The position numbers and the translations under genes are program-made. The notes beneath the pieces are model-generated. The model did not search any database. It saw only the letters and a program-made list of their open reading frames with translations, and was not told the origin of the DNA. Positions 26,338-35,051 of a stretch of DNA of 64,000 nt are shown one piece after another (positions within the stretch are counted from its first letter, which is position 1; every line of letters starts with the position of its first letter). The stretch spans positions 3,162,001 through 3,226,000 of the forward strand of contig NZ_CP012266.1 of NCBI RefSeq assembly GCF_001277235.1. Reading direction: 5' to 3'. The DNA comes from Cronobacter dublinensis subsp. dublinensis LMG 23823 (GTDB lineage Bacteria; Pseudomonadota; Gammaproteobacteria; Enterobacterales; Enterobacteriaceae).

Positions 26338-26368
26338 TAAAAAACCGGAGCCTGGCTCCGGTTTTTTT
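26338..26368. terminator. Terminator between nupC and pdeA
   Basis: Stem AACCGGAGCC / GGCTCCGGTT with A- and T-runs; likely works for both convergent genes. The right edge touches the pdeA stop codon. Confidence 0.9.
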
Positions 26369-28556
26369 ATGCCTCGCGCTCAAGCGGTTCCGGCCGCCCT
26401 GGCAGGTAACCCTGGATATACTCCACGCCGAGCGAAAAGAGCAGATCGCGCTGCGCCGGGGTTTCGACAAATTCCGCCACGACCGTCAGCGAGCGGGCCT
26501 TCGCCAGATCGCAGATCGATTTCACCACCAGCGCGTCAAAGGTATTACTCACCACATTCCGCACAAAACAGCCGTCGATTTTAATGATGTCGGCCTGTAA
26601 ATTTTTAAGCCGCTCGAAGTTGGCATAGCCGGTGCCGAAATCGTCAATCGCGATGCAAAATCCCCGCGCCTGCAACAGCGCGATATTTTGCATGGTGTTT
26701 TCCGAGCCAGAGAGCGCCTGCTCTTCCGTCACTTCCAGAATGACCGCGCTCACCGGCACACGGTAGCGCTCAAACAGCGCGATAGCCTGCTGCGCGATGC
26801 CCTGCTGTTGCAGGGTCAGCGGCATCAGGTTAACGGAAAAGCGCGCGCCGGGACACGTTTGCGGGTGCGCGTGAAGGTAGCGAAGGAGTTTTTCCAGCAC
26901 CTGCATATCAAAGCGCGCGCTGAGGTTAAAGCGGGCAATCAGCGGAATGAATTTATCGGGCATGATGAGCTCGCCGTCGTAGTGCAGACGCGCCAGGATC
27001 TCAGCATAGCCCTCGCCCTGCGCGTTGCGTATCGGCTGTGCGAACAGCGTGACGCCGTCGCCCGCCAGCGCGCGTTTTACCTTCTGCAGCATCAGCACCG
27101 GCTCGCTGGTTTGCCCGGAAATCCCTTTGCCGCGGCTCTCCAGCGCCACCACAGGTTCACTGGGGCTGGCGTACTCCGCCAGATAGCTCAGCTGCCCAAT
27201 GGTGCGGTAGAGTTCATCAGGCACCTGCGCCTGATGCAGCGGCGCCCAGGCGGCGCTGTAATCGAGCTCAAGCTGCGCGCCATTCCACTGAATGCGCTTG
27301 CTGTTCAGCATATCCACCATGTGCCGCAGCCGGGCCTGCGGCTCGGGGCCAGACAAACAGATAAGTAAATCGCTTTCCGGCAGCTGGAAGATTTTTTCCT
27401 CCGTGTTCAGCCAGGGTTGCAGCAGGGCAGTCACCTCTTTTTTGCACTGAATACGCATCATCAGGCCGTAATGACGGCTGAGAAATTCGAGGTTCGCCAC
27501 GCGCAGACAGCACAATGCTCCGGCTGGCGCGCTTTGCAAGTGCCGCTCCAGCGCGCGCAGATTGGGCAGCCGGGTCAGCGGATCGGTTAAGGCGAGCATG
27601 CGGTACTGGCGCTTCATCCACTCATTCTTATTGAAAATGACGGTCATAAAGCGCATGGATACGGTAAAGGAAATAAAAATGGAGAGCATAAAAGCCAGCA
27701 GAAAACCGGTTTTGTCCGGCGGTAAAAAACTGTGATTGCTGGCAAGCAATAATAATAACGACACCGACCAGAGCAGCGTAATCAGTACCGGCCCGATGAG
27801 AAATATCCCGGCGGTAAATAAAACGAAAATCACCGGCAGGGTATAGATGGAAATTAAGAATAATTTAAACGGCAGCGTGAATAAGATCAGCAGCACGAAA
27901 ATGGCCGCGAACCAGCACATCACGGGCAGTTTCTTTTCAGGCGCCATTAACGGAATAACGCAGCGGCGCCACAAGGCGCGGGCAAAGGTGGGGCTTAATG
28001 CTATGCGCACCGGATAATAAAAGATATCGACAAAAATCGCCGACGCCGCCATTAGCCCCTGCACGGTGACGATGCTGTAAAACGATGAGCTCTCGCCAAA
28101 GTAGGACGCGATAGCGTCTGGATAATCAAGGTAATAGCCTGAAAAAATCATCAGCGCCTTGATCAGGCAAGGCACGATGAGCCCCATCAGCAACAAGCGC
28201 AACCCGGTGCCTTTTCGGGCCACAGCAAAGCGCCAGCGCGGGCCCTGCCACACGCGGCTAATACCACAGACCACAACTAATGGCCCCAGGAAACAAAATA
28301 CAAACGCCAGCAGTTGCAAGCTATTTAGCGGAAAATACCAGCCGTAGAACAGCAATAAAGAGAGCGCTAGTGGGATAATGGCATAACGGCCGAAAAGATA
28401 AATCATCGCCAGCATCAGGCTGAGCGGTAAATACGTTAAATATATCCCCTCGCCATCAACGACGGCTTTCGGGGATAACCATCGCGCTAGCGGCAACAAC
28501 AGGACGCACAGCAATAACGCGAGGCCTGACTTACGCAAACCGTGGCGATAATTCAT
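26367..28556 (-). CDS. pdeA: Membrane c-di-GMP phosphodiesterase PdeA (YfeA)
   Basis: 729 residues: an N-terminal membrane sensor with about eight to ten helices (MASE1-like, about 1-310), a degenerate GGDEF domain (about 330-470; DPLTRLPNL retained, no GGDEF motif), and an EAL domain (about 480-729). The EAL catalytic motifs are largely present: YAEILARL (EIL in place of EAL), SVNLMP, EVTEEQ, DDFGTGYANFERL, IKIDG, AEFVET and QGYLPGRPEP. It should hydrolyse c-di-GMP at the inner membrane. The position next to nupC and alaXW matches E. coli yfeA. Confidence 0.9.
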   Translation of the reverse strand: MNYRHGLRKSGLALLLCVLLLPLARWLSPKAVVDGEGIYLTYLPLSLMLAMIYLFGRYAIIPLALSLLLFYGWYFPLNSLQLLAFVFCFLGPLVVVCGISRVWQGPRWRFAVARKGTGLRLLLMGLIVPCLIKALMIFSGYYLDYPDAIASYFGESSSFYSIVTVQGLMAASAIFVDIFYYPVRIALSPTFARALWRRCVIPLMAPEKKLPVMCWFAAIFVLLILFTLPFKLFLISIYTLPVIFVLFTAGIFLIGPVLITLLWSVSLLLLLASNHSFLPPDKTGFLLAFMLSIFISFTVSMRFMTVIFNKNEWMKRQYRMLALTDPLTRLPNLRALERHLQSAPAGALCCLRVANLEFLSRHYGLMMRIQCKKEVTALLQPWLNTEEKIFQLPESDLLICLSGPEPQARLRHMVDMLNSKRIQWNGAQLELDYSAAWAPLHQAQVPDELYRTIGQLSYLAEYASPSEPVVALESRGKGISGQTSEPVLMLQKVKRALAGDGVTLFAQPIRNAQGEGYAEILARLHYDGELIMPDKFIPLIARFNLSARFDMQVLEKLLRYLHAHPQTCPGARFSVNLMPLTLQQQGIAQQAIALFERYRVPVSAVILEVTEEQALSGSENTMQNIALLQARGFCIAIDDFGTGYANFERLKNLQADIIKIDGCFVRNVVSNTFDALVVKSICDLAKARSLTVVAEFVETPAQRDLLFSLGVEYIQGYLPGRPEPLEREA

Positions 28557-28699
28557 AAGGCGCTTCTTACAGGCATGGCGGCGTGTTCAACAGGCTTTTA
28601 TCATAAAAACCTTTCGCCAGAGTGGCAAGGAAATGCCCGCTCGCGAGGAATAAAGCAGAGGATGCCGGGCGCGACTGCTTTTTTTATACGTCAGAAAGC

Positions 28700-28728
28700 A
28701 AAAACCCCCGCCATGAGGCGAGGGTTTT
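28700..28728 (-). terminator. Terminator of the alaXW tRNA operon
   Basis: On the minus strand the stem AAACCCTCGCC / GGCGGGGGTTT is followed by TTTGC, downstream of the second tRNA-Ala. Confidence 0.85.
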
Positions 28729-28733
28729 AATTT

Positions 28734-28809
<76 letters not shown>

Positions 28810-28853
28810 ACGAGATTCTGGTGTTACTGACCAAACCTGTTGGGATAAAGGTT

Positions 28854-28929
<76 letters not shown>

Positions 28930-29148
28930 GTCGGAACACCTTGTCGCGTTGACGGGCGGGATAATAAGAATTCCACCGGACAGTGTCAACGCCAAATTGA
29001 TCTTTGCCTTTCAAGTGCCGAAAAAGCCAGCAAAAAGGTTCCCAAAATCCCGTTCTCCAAATACGCTAGTTATTCGCGTCACAGTTTCCCGTAATATGAT
29101 CTCGTAAGATGAACCCCTAATAGGCTTACATTTTGAAAAGGATTAGCC

Positions 29149-29508
29149 ATGGTCAAGGACCGGATGACCCCGGACGAACTGGCGCATTACACCGGGTACA
29201 GTCGTCAGACGATCAATAAATGGGTACGTAAAGAAGGCTGGCAGACCTCGCCGAAACCCGGCGTGCAGGGTGGGAAAGCACGGGTTATTCATGTGGACGA
29301 GCAGGTGCTGACGTTTATTCGCAGCGCCCGTCGCGCCGCTGAAAATGTCGCGACCTATACGGCCACCGTCGAAGCGCCGCTTGAGAATCTGCTGCTGAAC
29401 TCCCTGCGAGAAATGAGCCAGTCCGAGCAGAAACAGCTGACTTCTCTCCTGCTGCGCGAAGGCATCGCCGGAATGTTGCAGCGTCTGGATATTCGCCATA
29501 CGGATTAA
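29149..29508 (+). CDS. yfeC: YfeC, MerR/HTH-like DNA-binding protein
   Basis: 119 residues. An N-terminal helix-turn-helix of the YfeC/DUF1323 type, MTPDELAHYTGYSRQTINKWVRKEGW, followed by GVQGGKAR, resembles E. coli YfeC over its length. AAGGA is 8 bases before the ATG. It is followed after 3 bases by a paralogue, yfeD, so the two form an operon. Targets are unknown. Confidence 0.87.
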   Translation: MVKDRMTPDELAHYTGYSRQTINKWVRKEGWQTSPKPGVQGGKARVIHVDEQVLTFIRSARRAAENVATYTATVEAPLENLLLNSLREMSQSEQKQLTSLLLREGIAGMLQRLDIRHTD

Positions 29509-29511
29509 GCC

Positions 29512-29901
29512 ATGAACAGATTTACACGCTGGATGACGGCAGGCGAACTGGGTGAGCTGTCCGGATACACGGCCCAGACCATCAGCGGCTGGGCGCGCAA
29601 AAATGGCTGGAAGCGCATTCCGCTAAAAGGCCGTAAAGGCGGCGCGTTGTTAATCCTCATCACGCAGCAGGTCTATGACTATTTTCTTTCCACCGATAAG
29701 CTGCGCTATAGCGCTCATCTCTACAGCCGCGCCGAAGAGAGTGAAACGCCTTACGTGACCTGGGATAACGAAATCATGGCCCAGTTTATTCGCACGCTGG
29801 AGATGATGTCGCCGCAGGAGCAGGCGCGCTTAAGCGAGCTGATTAATCAGGAAGGTAAGGCAGGGCTGGTGAAAAGGCTGGGGCTTAGCGAGGAAAAATA
29901 A
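29512..29901 (+). CDS. yfeD: YfeD, paralogue of YfeC
   Basis: 129 residues with the same plan as YfeC: MTAGELGELSGYTAQTISGWARKNGW, then GRKGGALL and a C-terminal helical part ending EGKAGLVKRLGLSEEK. The two proteins are ancient tandem duplicates. Assignment as yfeD rests on order and family more than on close identity. Confidence 0.8.
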   Translation: MNRFTRWMTAGELGELSGYTAQTISGWARKNGWKRIPLKGRKGGALLILITQQVYDYFLSTDKLRYSAHLYSRAEESETPYVTWDNEIMAQFIRTLEMMSPQEQARLSELINQEGKAGLVKRLGLSEEK

Positions 29902-29926
29902 AAGCCGGCATGCGCCGGCTTTTTTA
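29900..29926. terminator. Bidirectional terminator between yfeD and gltX
   Basis: Stem AAAAGCCGGC / GCCGGCTTTT with flanking A- and T-runs. Confidence 0.9.
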
Positions 29927-31342
29927 TTACTGCTGGTTTTCGCGCTCCGCGATAAAGGCCAGCGCTTTATTGATACGTTCTACGCTTCGGGATTTACCGA
30001 TCGCGTGGACGGTCACGTCCAGGCCCGGCGACTGCCCTGCCCCGGTGACGGCGACGCGCAGCGGCATACCGACTTTACCCATGCCCACTTCCAGCTCATC
30101 GGCGGTTGCCTGAATGGCATGGTGCACATTTTCGGCAGTCCAGTCGGTGAGCGCGGCGAGTTTATCGCGCACGACTTCCAGCGGCTGACGCGCAACCGGG
30201 CGCAGATGTTTTTTCGCCGCGTCGGCGTCGAATTCGCTGAAATCTTCATAGAAGTAGCGGCAGGTCTGCGCCATCTCTTTCAGCGTTTTGCAGCGCTCAC
30301 CCAGCAGTTTCACCAACTCCGCCAGCTGCGGGCCGTTGCGGGTGTCGATGTTTTCCTGCTCGATGTGCCACTGCAGGTGCGTCGCCACATATTCCGGCGC
30401 CAGCGTATTGATGTAGTGATGGTTCAGCCACTGCAGTTTATCGGTGTTGAACGCGCTCGCCGATTTGCTGACCGCTCCCAGCGAGAAATGCTCGATCATC
30501 TCTTCACGAGAGAAGATCTCCTGATCGCCGTGGGACCAGCCCAGACGCACCAGATAGTTCAGCAGCGCCTCCGGCAGATAGCCGTCGTCGCGATACTGCA
30601 TCACGCTGACCGCGCCGTGACGTTTGGAGAGTTTTTTACCGTCATCGCCGTTGATCATCGAAACATGCGCGTACAGCGGCACCGGCGCGCCCAGCGCTTT
30701 CAGAATGTTAATCTGACGCGGGGTGTTGTTGATATGATCTTCACCACGAATAACGTGGGTGATTTCCATATCCCAGTCGTCGACCACAACACAGAAGTTA
30801 TAGGTCGGGGAACCATCAGTACGGCGAATGATCAGATCGTCGAGTTCAAGGTTGCTGAACTCAATAGGGCCGCGAATCTGGTCGTCGAACACCACGGAGC
30901 CTTCCTGCGGGTTAGCAAAACGCACGACGCAAGGCTCATCATCAGCGTGATGTTCATGGCCGTGACGGCAGCGACCGTCGTAACGCGGCTTCTCGCCCTT
31001 CGCCATCTGCTCTTCACGCAGCGCTTCAAGACGCTCTTTCGAGCAGTAGCATTTATAGGCAGTACCCGCCGCCAGCATCTCATCAATCACCGCGTTATAG
31101 CGATCGAAGCGTTTGGTCTGGAAATACGGACCCTCATCCCACTCCAGGCTCAGCCAGTTCATACCATCCATAATGGCTTCAATGGCTTCCGGCGTGGAGC
31201 GCTCAAGATCGGTATCTTCAATACGCAGCACGAATTCGCCGCCCTCATGGCGAGCGAAAAGCCAGGAATAGAGCGCGGTACGGGCGCCGCCGACATGCAG
31301 ATAGCCTGTCGGGCTGGGCGCGAAGCGGGTTTTGATTTTCAT
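29927..31342 (-). CDS. gltX: Glutamyl-tRNA synthetase
   Basis: 471 residues, identical in length to the E. coli enzyme. It attaches glutamate to tRNA-Glu. The class I motifs are visible: PSPTGYLHVGGART (HIGH equivalent, HVGG) near residue 9-22, and KKLSKRHG (KMSKS equivalent) near 237. A zinc knuckle is formed by CYCSKE...CRHGHEH. Divergent from the valUXY-lysV tRNA operon, as in E. coli. Confidence 0.97.
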   Translation of the reverse strand: MKIKTRFAPSPTGYLHVGGARTALYSWLFARHEGGEFVLRIEDTDLERSTPEAIEAIMDGMNWLSLEWDEGPYFQTKRFDRYNAVIDEMLAAGTAYKCYCSKERLEALREEQMAKGEKPRYDGRCRHGHEHHADDEPCVVRFANPQEGSVVFDDQIRGPIEFSNLELDDLIIRRTDGSPTYNFCVVVDDWDMEITHVIRGEDHINNTPRQINILKALGAPVPLYAHVSMINGDDGKKLSKRHGAVSVMQYRDDGYLPEALLNYLVRLGWSHGDQEIFSREEMIEHFSLGAVSKSASAFNTDKLQWLNHHYINTLAPEYVATHLQWHIEQENIDTRNGPQLAELVKLLGERCKTLKEMAQTCRYFYEDFSEFDADAAKKHLRPVARQPLEVVRDKLAALTDWTAENVHHAIQATADELEVGMGKVGMPLRVAVTGAGQSPGLDVTVHAIGKSRSVERINKALAFIAERENQQ

Positions 31343-31602
31343 TGATTGGCCTTAGTGTTTAACAATGCCATTAAGCGGCACATGCCAGGGAGTGACAAAG
31401 TGGGCAATATTCTACCACCCTGTGCTGATTCCTCAATCTTGATACCTTTCGGCCCCGCTTTTCAGGCGTTATCTGTTGATAAATCATACCTTAACGCCCA
31501 TAAAACCAGCGCGCTGTCTAATTTTACGACGAACAAACAAAAACTTTGGAAAAGGCGTTGACTCATTTCCAACTCTCCCTATAATGCGACTCCACACAGC
31601 GG

Positions 31603-31678
31603 GGGTGATTAGCTCAGCTGGGAGAGCACCTCCCTTACAAGGAGGGGGTCGGCGGTTCGATCCCGTCATCACCCACCA
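31603..31678 (+). tRNA. valU: tRNA-Val (UAC anticodon), copy 1
   Basis: 76 bases with CCA; anticodon TAC. First of three identical copies followed by tRNA-Lys, the same order as valU-valX-valY-lysV of E. coli. A TTGACT/TATAAT promoter (about 31558-31585) lies just upstream. Confidence 0.96.
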
Positions 31679-31722
31679 CTCTAAACAAGTGGCTTCCGCC
31701 GTGTAGACAAGAAATGAGAAGT

Positions 31723-31798
31723 GGGTGATTAGCTCAGCTGGGAGAGCACCTCCCTTACAAGGAGGGGGTCGGCGGTTCGATCCCGTCATCACCCACCA
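31723..31798 (+). tRNA. valX: tRNA-Val (UAC anticodon), copy 2
   Basis: Identical to copy 1; 44-base spacer. Confidence 0.96.
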
Positions 31799-31847
31799 CT
31801 TTCTCGCCAGCGAATTTCTTGTCATGCAGTAACAGAAGTACCGAAGT

Positions 31848-31923
31848 GGGTGATTAGCTCAGCTGGGAGAGCACCTCCCTTACAAGGAGGGGGTCGGCGG
31901 TTCGATCCCGTCATCACCCACCA
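31848..31923 (+). tRNA. valY: tRNA-Val (UAC anticodon), copy 3
   Basis: Identical to copies 1 and 2; separated from tRNA-Lys by four bases. Confidence 0.96.
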
Positions 31924-31927
31924 CTTC

Positions 31928-32003
31928 GGGTCGTTAGCTCAGTTGGTAGAGCAGTTGACTTTTAATCAATTGGTCGCAGGTTCGAATCCTGCACGACCCA
32001 CCA
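31928..32003 (+). tRNA. lysV: tRNA-Lys (UUU anticodon)
   Basis: 76 bases with CCA; anticodon TTT. Last gene of the tRNA operon. A degenerate copy of its 3' end and terminator lies 160 bases downstream. Confidence 0.96.
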
Positions 32004-32009
32004 ATGTAA

Positions 32010-32036
32010 AAAGGCGCCCTAAAGGCGCCTTTTTGC
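32010..32036 (+). terminator. Terminator of the tRNA operon
   Basis: Stem AAGGCGCC / GGCGCCTT around CTAA, followed by TTTGC. Confidence 0.9.
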
Positions 32037-32039
32037 TAT

Positions 32040-32330
32040 CTGTATGCCAGGAAGATTCGAACCTGCCGAAGGTTCGAGTCGAGCCATTCATGGCGAGACA
32101 CCGAAGTCGTTTACGGCGACGGCCCCAAGAGCGAGCGAAGCGAGTCATCCTGCACGACCCACCAGTGTAAAAAGGGTGCTGGCGACGCCTTTTTGCTATG
32201 GGCGTTATTCTACTTCGCCGTCTTTCGGCCGCGCTTATCCTTCTTCTTACCCCTCTTTTCTTCCGGTCGCACTCAGCTTTTTCGCCACACTGCCGATAAT
32301 TTTTGCGGACTTATAAAAAAGGAGGACATG
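32040..32330. repeat. tRNA-Lys 3'-end duplication and tRNA-arm fragments
   Basis: Bases 32147-32199 repeat 31986-32039: ATCCTGCACGACCCACCA, TGTAAAAAGG, and GCCTTTTTGCTAT agree, while the terminator stem has decayed. Between them, 32052-32066 is the reverse complement of the tRNA-Lys T arm with one mismatch. The 109-base block has no gene. The remaining bases to 32330 lead to the FlxA-like gene. This looks like the scar of an element that integrated at and largely left the lysV 3' end. Confidence 0.7.
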
Positions 32331-32663
32331 ATGTCGACTACCATTACCGCTTCCACCCCGTCTGTCCAGACGAGTAGCAGCAGCGCGCCAACAGGCAACG
32401 ATCTGGCTTCACAGATTGCTCGCCTGACGCAGCAAATCAATAAGCTCACCACCAAGCTTAAAGATCTTGCTGCCAGCGAGGGCACGACGGAAGAAAAGCA
32501 GAAACAGCAGCAGCTTATCCAGAACCAGATCAAAATGCTGCAGGCTCAGCTGGCGCAGTTGCAGCGCGAGCAGGCTGAAAAAGCGCAGCAAAAGCAGGAA
32601 AGCAAACAGGTGGAATCCGTGAAGCAAGCTTCCGGTGACCATCAGATTGATGTCTACGTATAA
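32331..32663 (+). CDS. FlxA-like coiled-coil protein
   Basis: 110 residues from ATG 32331 (GGAGG 5 bases upstream; the ATG at 32328 is too close). The N terminus is Ser/Thr-rich; the rest is a long Gln/Lys-rich coiled coil (QIARLTQQINKLTTKLKDL, QNQIKMLQAQLAQLQREQAEK), as in the FlxA-like family. E. coli flxA is flagellar class 3 controlled; no such promoter is evident here. It sits beside the tRNA-Lys scar, which fits acquisition at that site. Confidence 0.75.
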   Translation: MSTTITASTPSVQTSSSSAPTGNDLASQIARLTQQINKLTTKLKDLAASEGTTEEKQKQQQLIQNQIKMLQAQLAQLQREQAEKAQQKQESKQVESVKQASGDHQIDVYV

Positions 32664-32717
32664 GAACGATATCCCCTGCCCTGTCAGGGCAAGGTGAAAT
32701 GGCAGGAAAGTTAAACC

Positions 32718-32743
32718 ACGGCGCGAATATTCGCGCCGTTTTT
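32718..32743. terminator. Terminator after the FlxA-like gene
   Basis: Perfect palindrome ACGGCGCGAATATTCGCGCCGT followed by TTTTG; ypeB converges on it, and the minus-strand side is less T-rich. Confidence 0.8.
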
Positions 32744-32744
32744 G

Positions 32745-32960
32745 TTACGGTTTTTTCAGCGGCGAAACGAGGTGCGTGAGCCCTTCGGTTTTAATAAGCA
32801 GTGTCATCGCCATCAGTTCCCCAAGCTTGCCCGCCGGAAATTCATCCTTGCGGGCAAACCACAGCAGATACTCTTCCGGCACGTCGATAAGCCTGCGGCC
32901 TTTGTATTTGCCAAACGGCATTTCCGTATTGGCGATAGCGATAAGCTGCTCTTTTTCCAT
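32745..32960 (-). CDS. ypeB: YpeB, DUF3820 family protein
   Basis: 71 residues (MEKEQLIAIANTEMPFGKYK...), closely like E. coli YpeB and in the same place downstream of ligA. The ATG at 32960 begins one base after the ligA stop, so translation is probably coupled; GTG 32969 would be an alternative. The DUF3820 core MPFGKYKGRRLIDVPEEYLLWF is intact. Related domains occur at the ends of some exonucleases; function here unknown. Confidence 0.9.
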   Translation of the reverse strand: MEKEQLIAIANTEMPFGKYKGRRLIDVPEEYLLWFARKDEFPAGKLGELMAMTLLIKTEGLTHLVSPLKKP

Positions 32961-32961
32961 T

Positions 32962-34980
32962 TTACTCACCCAACAGGCGCAGCATTTCCGCCTCGTCGAT
33001 TACCTCAATGCCCAGCTCCTGCGCTTTCGCAAGTTTGGAGCCCGCCGCTTCACCGGCAATCAGCAAATCGGTTTTCTTCGACACGCTACCGCTTACCTTC
33101 GCCCCCAGCGCGGCAAGGCGCGCTTTAGCGTCATCGCGAGACATCTGACTCAGCGTCCCGGTCAGCACCACCGTTTTCCCGGCGAAAGGACTGTCTATCT
33201 CTTCCGCTTTCACCACCTGCGGCGCGGGCCAGTGAATGCCCACGTTTTCAGTGAGATCGCGAATAACCGCCCGGTTACTCTCTTCTTCAAAGAAGTTAAA
33301 CACGTGCGTTGCGACGACAATCCCGACGTCCGGCACGTTTTGCAGATCGTCAATCGAGGCGTTGATCAGCGCCTCAAGCGTGCCGAAATGCGCGGCCAGC
33401 CCGGAAGCGGTCGCTTCGCCAACTTCACGAATACCCAGCGCGTAGAGAAAGCGCGCAAACGTCGTTTCTTTCGCGTTCTCCAGCGCATTAACCACATTTT
33501 GCGCCGATTTCGGCCCCATACGATCGAGCCCGGTCAGTTTACCGGCGGTCAGACGGAACAGATCGGCAGGCGTATGGACGTACTCTTTTTCCACCAGCTG
33601 GTCGATGATTTTATCGCCCATGCCGTCCACATCCATCGCGCGGCGCGAGACAAAATGCTTTAGCGCCTCTTTACGCTGCGCGCCGCAGATAAGCCCGCCG
33701 GTGCAGCGCGTCACCGCCTCGCCTTCAACGCGCTCGACGTCTGACCCGCATACCGGACACTGGGCCGGGAACACCACGGGCCGCGTCTCTTCCGGCCTTT
33801 CAGAGAGCACCACATTCACTACCTGCGGGATGACATCGCCCGCGCGACGAATAACCACTTTATCGCCGATACGCAGCCCAAGGCGGGAAATCTCATCCGC
33901 GTTATGCAGCGTCGCGTTGCTGACCAGCACGCCTGCTACCTGTACCGGCTCCAGACGCGCCACCGGCGTAATCGCGCCGGTACGCCCGACCTGGAACTCC
34001 ACGTCGCGCACTGTCGTCATCTGCTCCTGCGCCGGGAATTTAAAGGCCACGGCCCAGCGCGGCGCGCGCGCCACAAAGCCCAGCTGTTCCTGCAATTCCA
34101 GCGAGTCGACTTTGATAACTACGCCGTCGATGTCAAAACCGAGCGTCGGCCTGTCGGCTTCCACCTGATGGTAAAACGCCAGCACGTCTTCCGGCGTTTC
34201 CACCAGACGAATGCGATCGCTCACCGGCAGGCCCCAGTCTTTAAACTGCTGGAGACGGCCCATATGGCTGCGCGGCAGCTCGCCGCCTTCCAGCAGACCG
34301 ACGCCGTAGCAAAAAAAGGTCAGCGGGCGCTTCGCCGTCACGCGCGGATCGAGCTGACGCAGCGAGCCCGCCGCCGCGTTACGCGGGTTGGCGAACACTT
34401 TCCCGCCGGTACGTCTGGCCTCGTCGTTAATCTTTTCAAAACCCGCCTGTGGCAGGAACACTTCGCCGCGCACTTCAAGACGCGCCGGGATGTTGTCGCC
34501 GCGAAGTTTCAGCGGAATGGCGCGGATGGTGCGCACGTTAAGCGTAATATCCTCACCGGTCGTACCGTCACCGCGCGTGGCGGCACGCACCAGCAGCCCA
34601 TTTTCATAGAGCAGGCTGACCGCCAGACCATCGAGTTTCAGCTCGCAGCAATAGACCAGCGCATCGGTGCTTTTGAGCCTGTCCTTTACGCGCTTGTTGA
34701 ATGCCAGAAAACTCGCCTCGTCAAAGACGTTATCCAGCGAGAGCATCGGGACCTCATGGCGCACCTGGCTGAACTCGGTAAGCGGCGCTGCGCCAACGCG
34801 CTGGGTGGGAGAGTCCGGCGTCACCAGTTCAGGATGCGCCTCTTCCAGCGCGCGCAGTTCACGCATCAGGCGGTCATACTCCGCATCCGGCACTTCCGGC
34901 GCGTCCATGACGTGGTAGAGAAATTCATGATGGCGAAGCGTGGTTCGCAGTTGAGTCAGTTTTTCTTCGATAGAGTCCAT
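32962..34980 (-). CDS. ligA: NAD-dependent DNA ligase
   Basis: 672 residues. It seals nicks using NAD, essential in replication and repair. Order: NAD-binding Ia domain with the conserved aspartates/tyrosine, adenylation domain with the active Lys in CELKLDGLAVSL (about 115), OB fold, a four-Cys zinc finger (CPVCGSD...CTGGLICGAQ, about 408-432), helix-hairpin-helix repeats, and a C-terminal BRCT domain (FAGKTVVLTGTLSQMSRDDAK). Confidence 0.97.
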   Translation of the reverse strand: MDSIEEKLTQLRTTLRHHEFLYHVMDAPEVPDAEYDRLMRELRALEEAHPELVTPDSPTQRVGAAPLTEFSQVRHEVPMLSLDNVFDEASFLAFNKRVKDRLKSTDALVYCCELKLDGLAVSLLYENGLLVRAATRGDGTTGEDITLNVRTIRAIPLKLRGDNIPARLEVRGEVFLPQAGFEKINDEARRTGGKVFANPRNAAAGSLRQLDPRVTAKRPLTFFCYGVGLLEGGELPRSHMGRLQQFKDWGLPVSDRIRLVETPEDVLAFYHQVEADRPTLGFDIDGVVIKVDSLELQEQLGFVARAPRWAVAFKFPAQEQMTTVRDVEFQVGRTGAITPVARLEPVQVAGVLVSNATLHNADEISRLGLRIGDKVVIRRAGDVIPQVVNVVLSERPEETRPVVFPAQCPVCGSDVERVEGEAVTRCTGGLICGAQRKEALKHFVSRRAMDVDGMGDKIIDQLVEKEYVHTPADLFRLTAGKLTGLDRMGPKSAQNVVNALENAKETTFARFLYALGIREVGEATASGLAAHFGTLEALINASIDDLQNVPDVGIVVATHVFNFFEEESNRAVIRDLTENVGIHWPAPQVVKAEEIDSPFAGKTVVLTGTLSQMSRDDAKARLAALGAKVSGSVSKKTDLLIAGEAAGSKLAKAQELGIEVIDEAEMLRLLGE

Positions 34981-34997
34981 AACGCACCATCAATGAT

Positions 34998-35022
34998 AAA
35001 AAACCCCCGACAGGCGGGGGTT
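34998..35022 (-). terminator. Terminator between zipA and ligA
   Basis: On the minus strand ACCCCCGCC / TGTCGGGGGT is followed by six Ts. It should end the zipA transcript, so ligA probably has its own promoter within the 71-base gap. Confidence 0.75.
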
Positions 35023-35051
35023 AGTGAAAGAAATTTTCGCGCGCCGACCTG

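Noticed and set aside
30005..31345. 446-codon open frame antisense to gltX
   Set aside because: Same reason: codon bias of gltX keeps the antisense frame open.
31603..31923. Three regularly spaced identical 76-base repeats, CRISPR-like at first sight
   Set aside because: They are three tRNA-Val genes with full cloverleaf and CCA.
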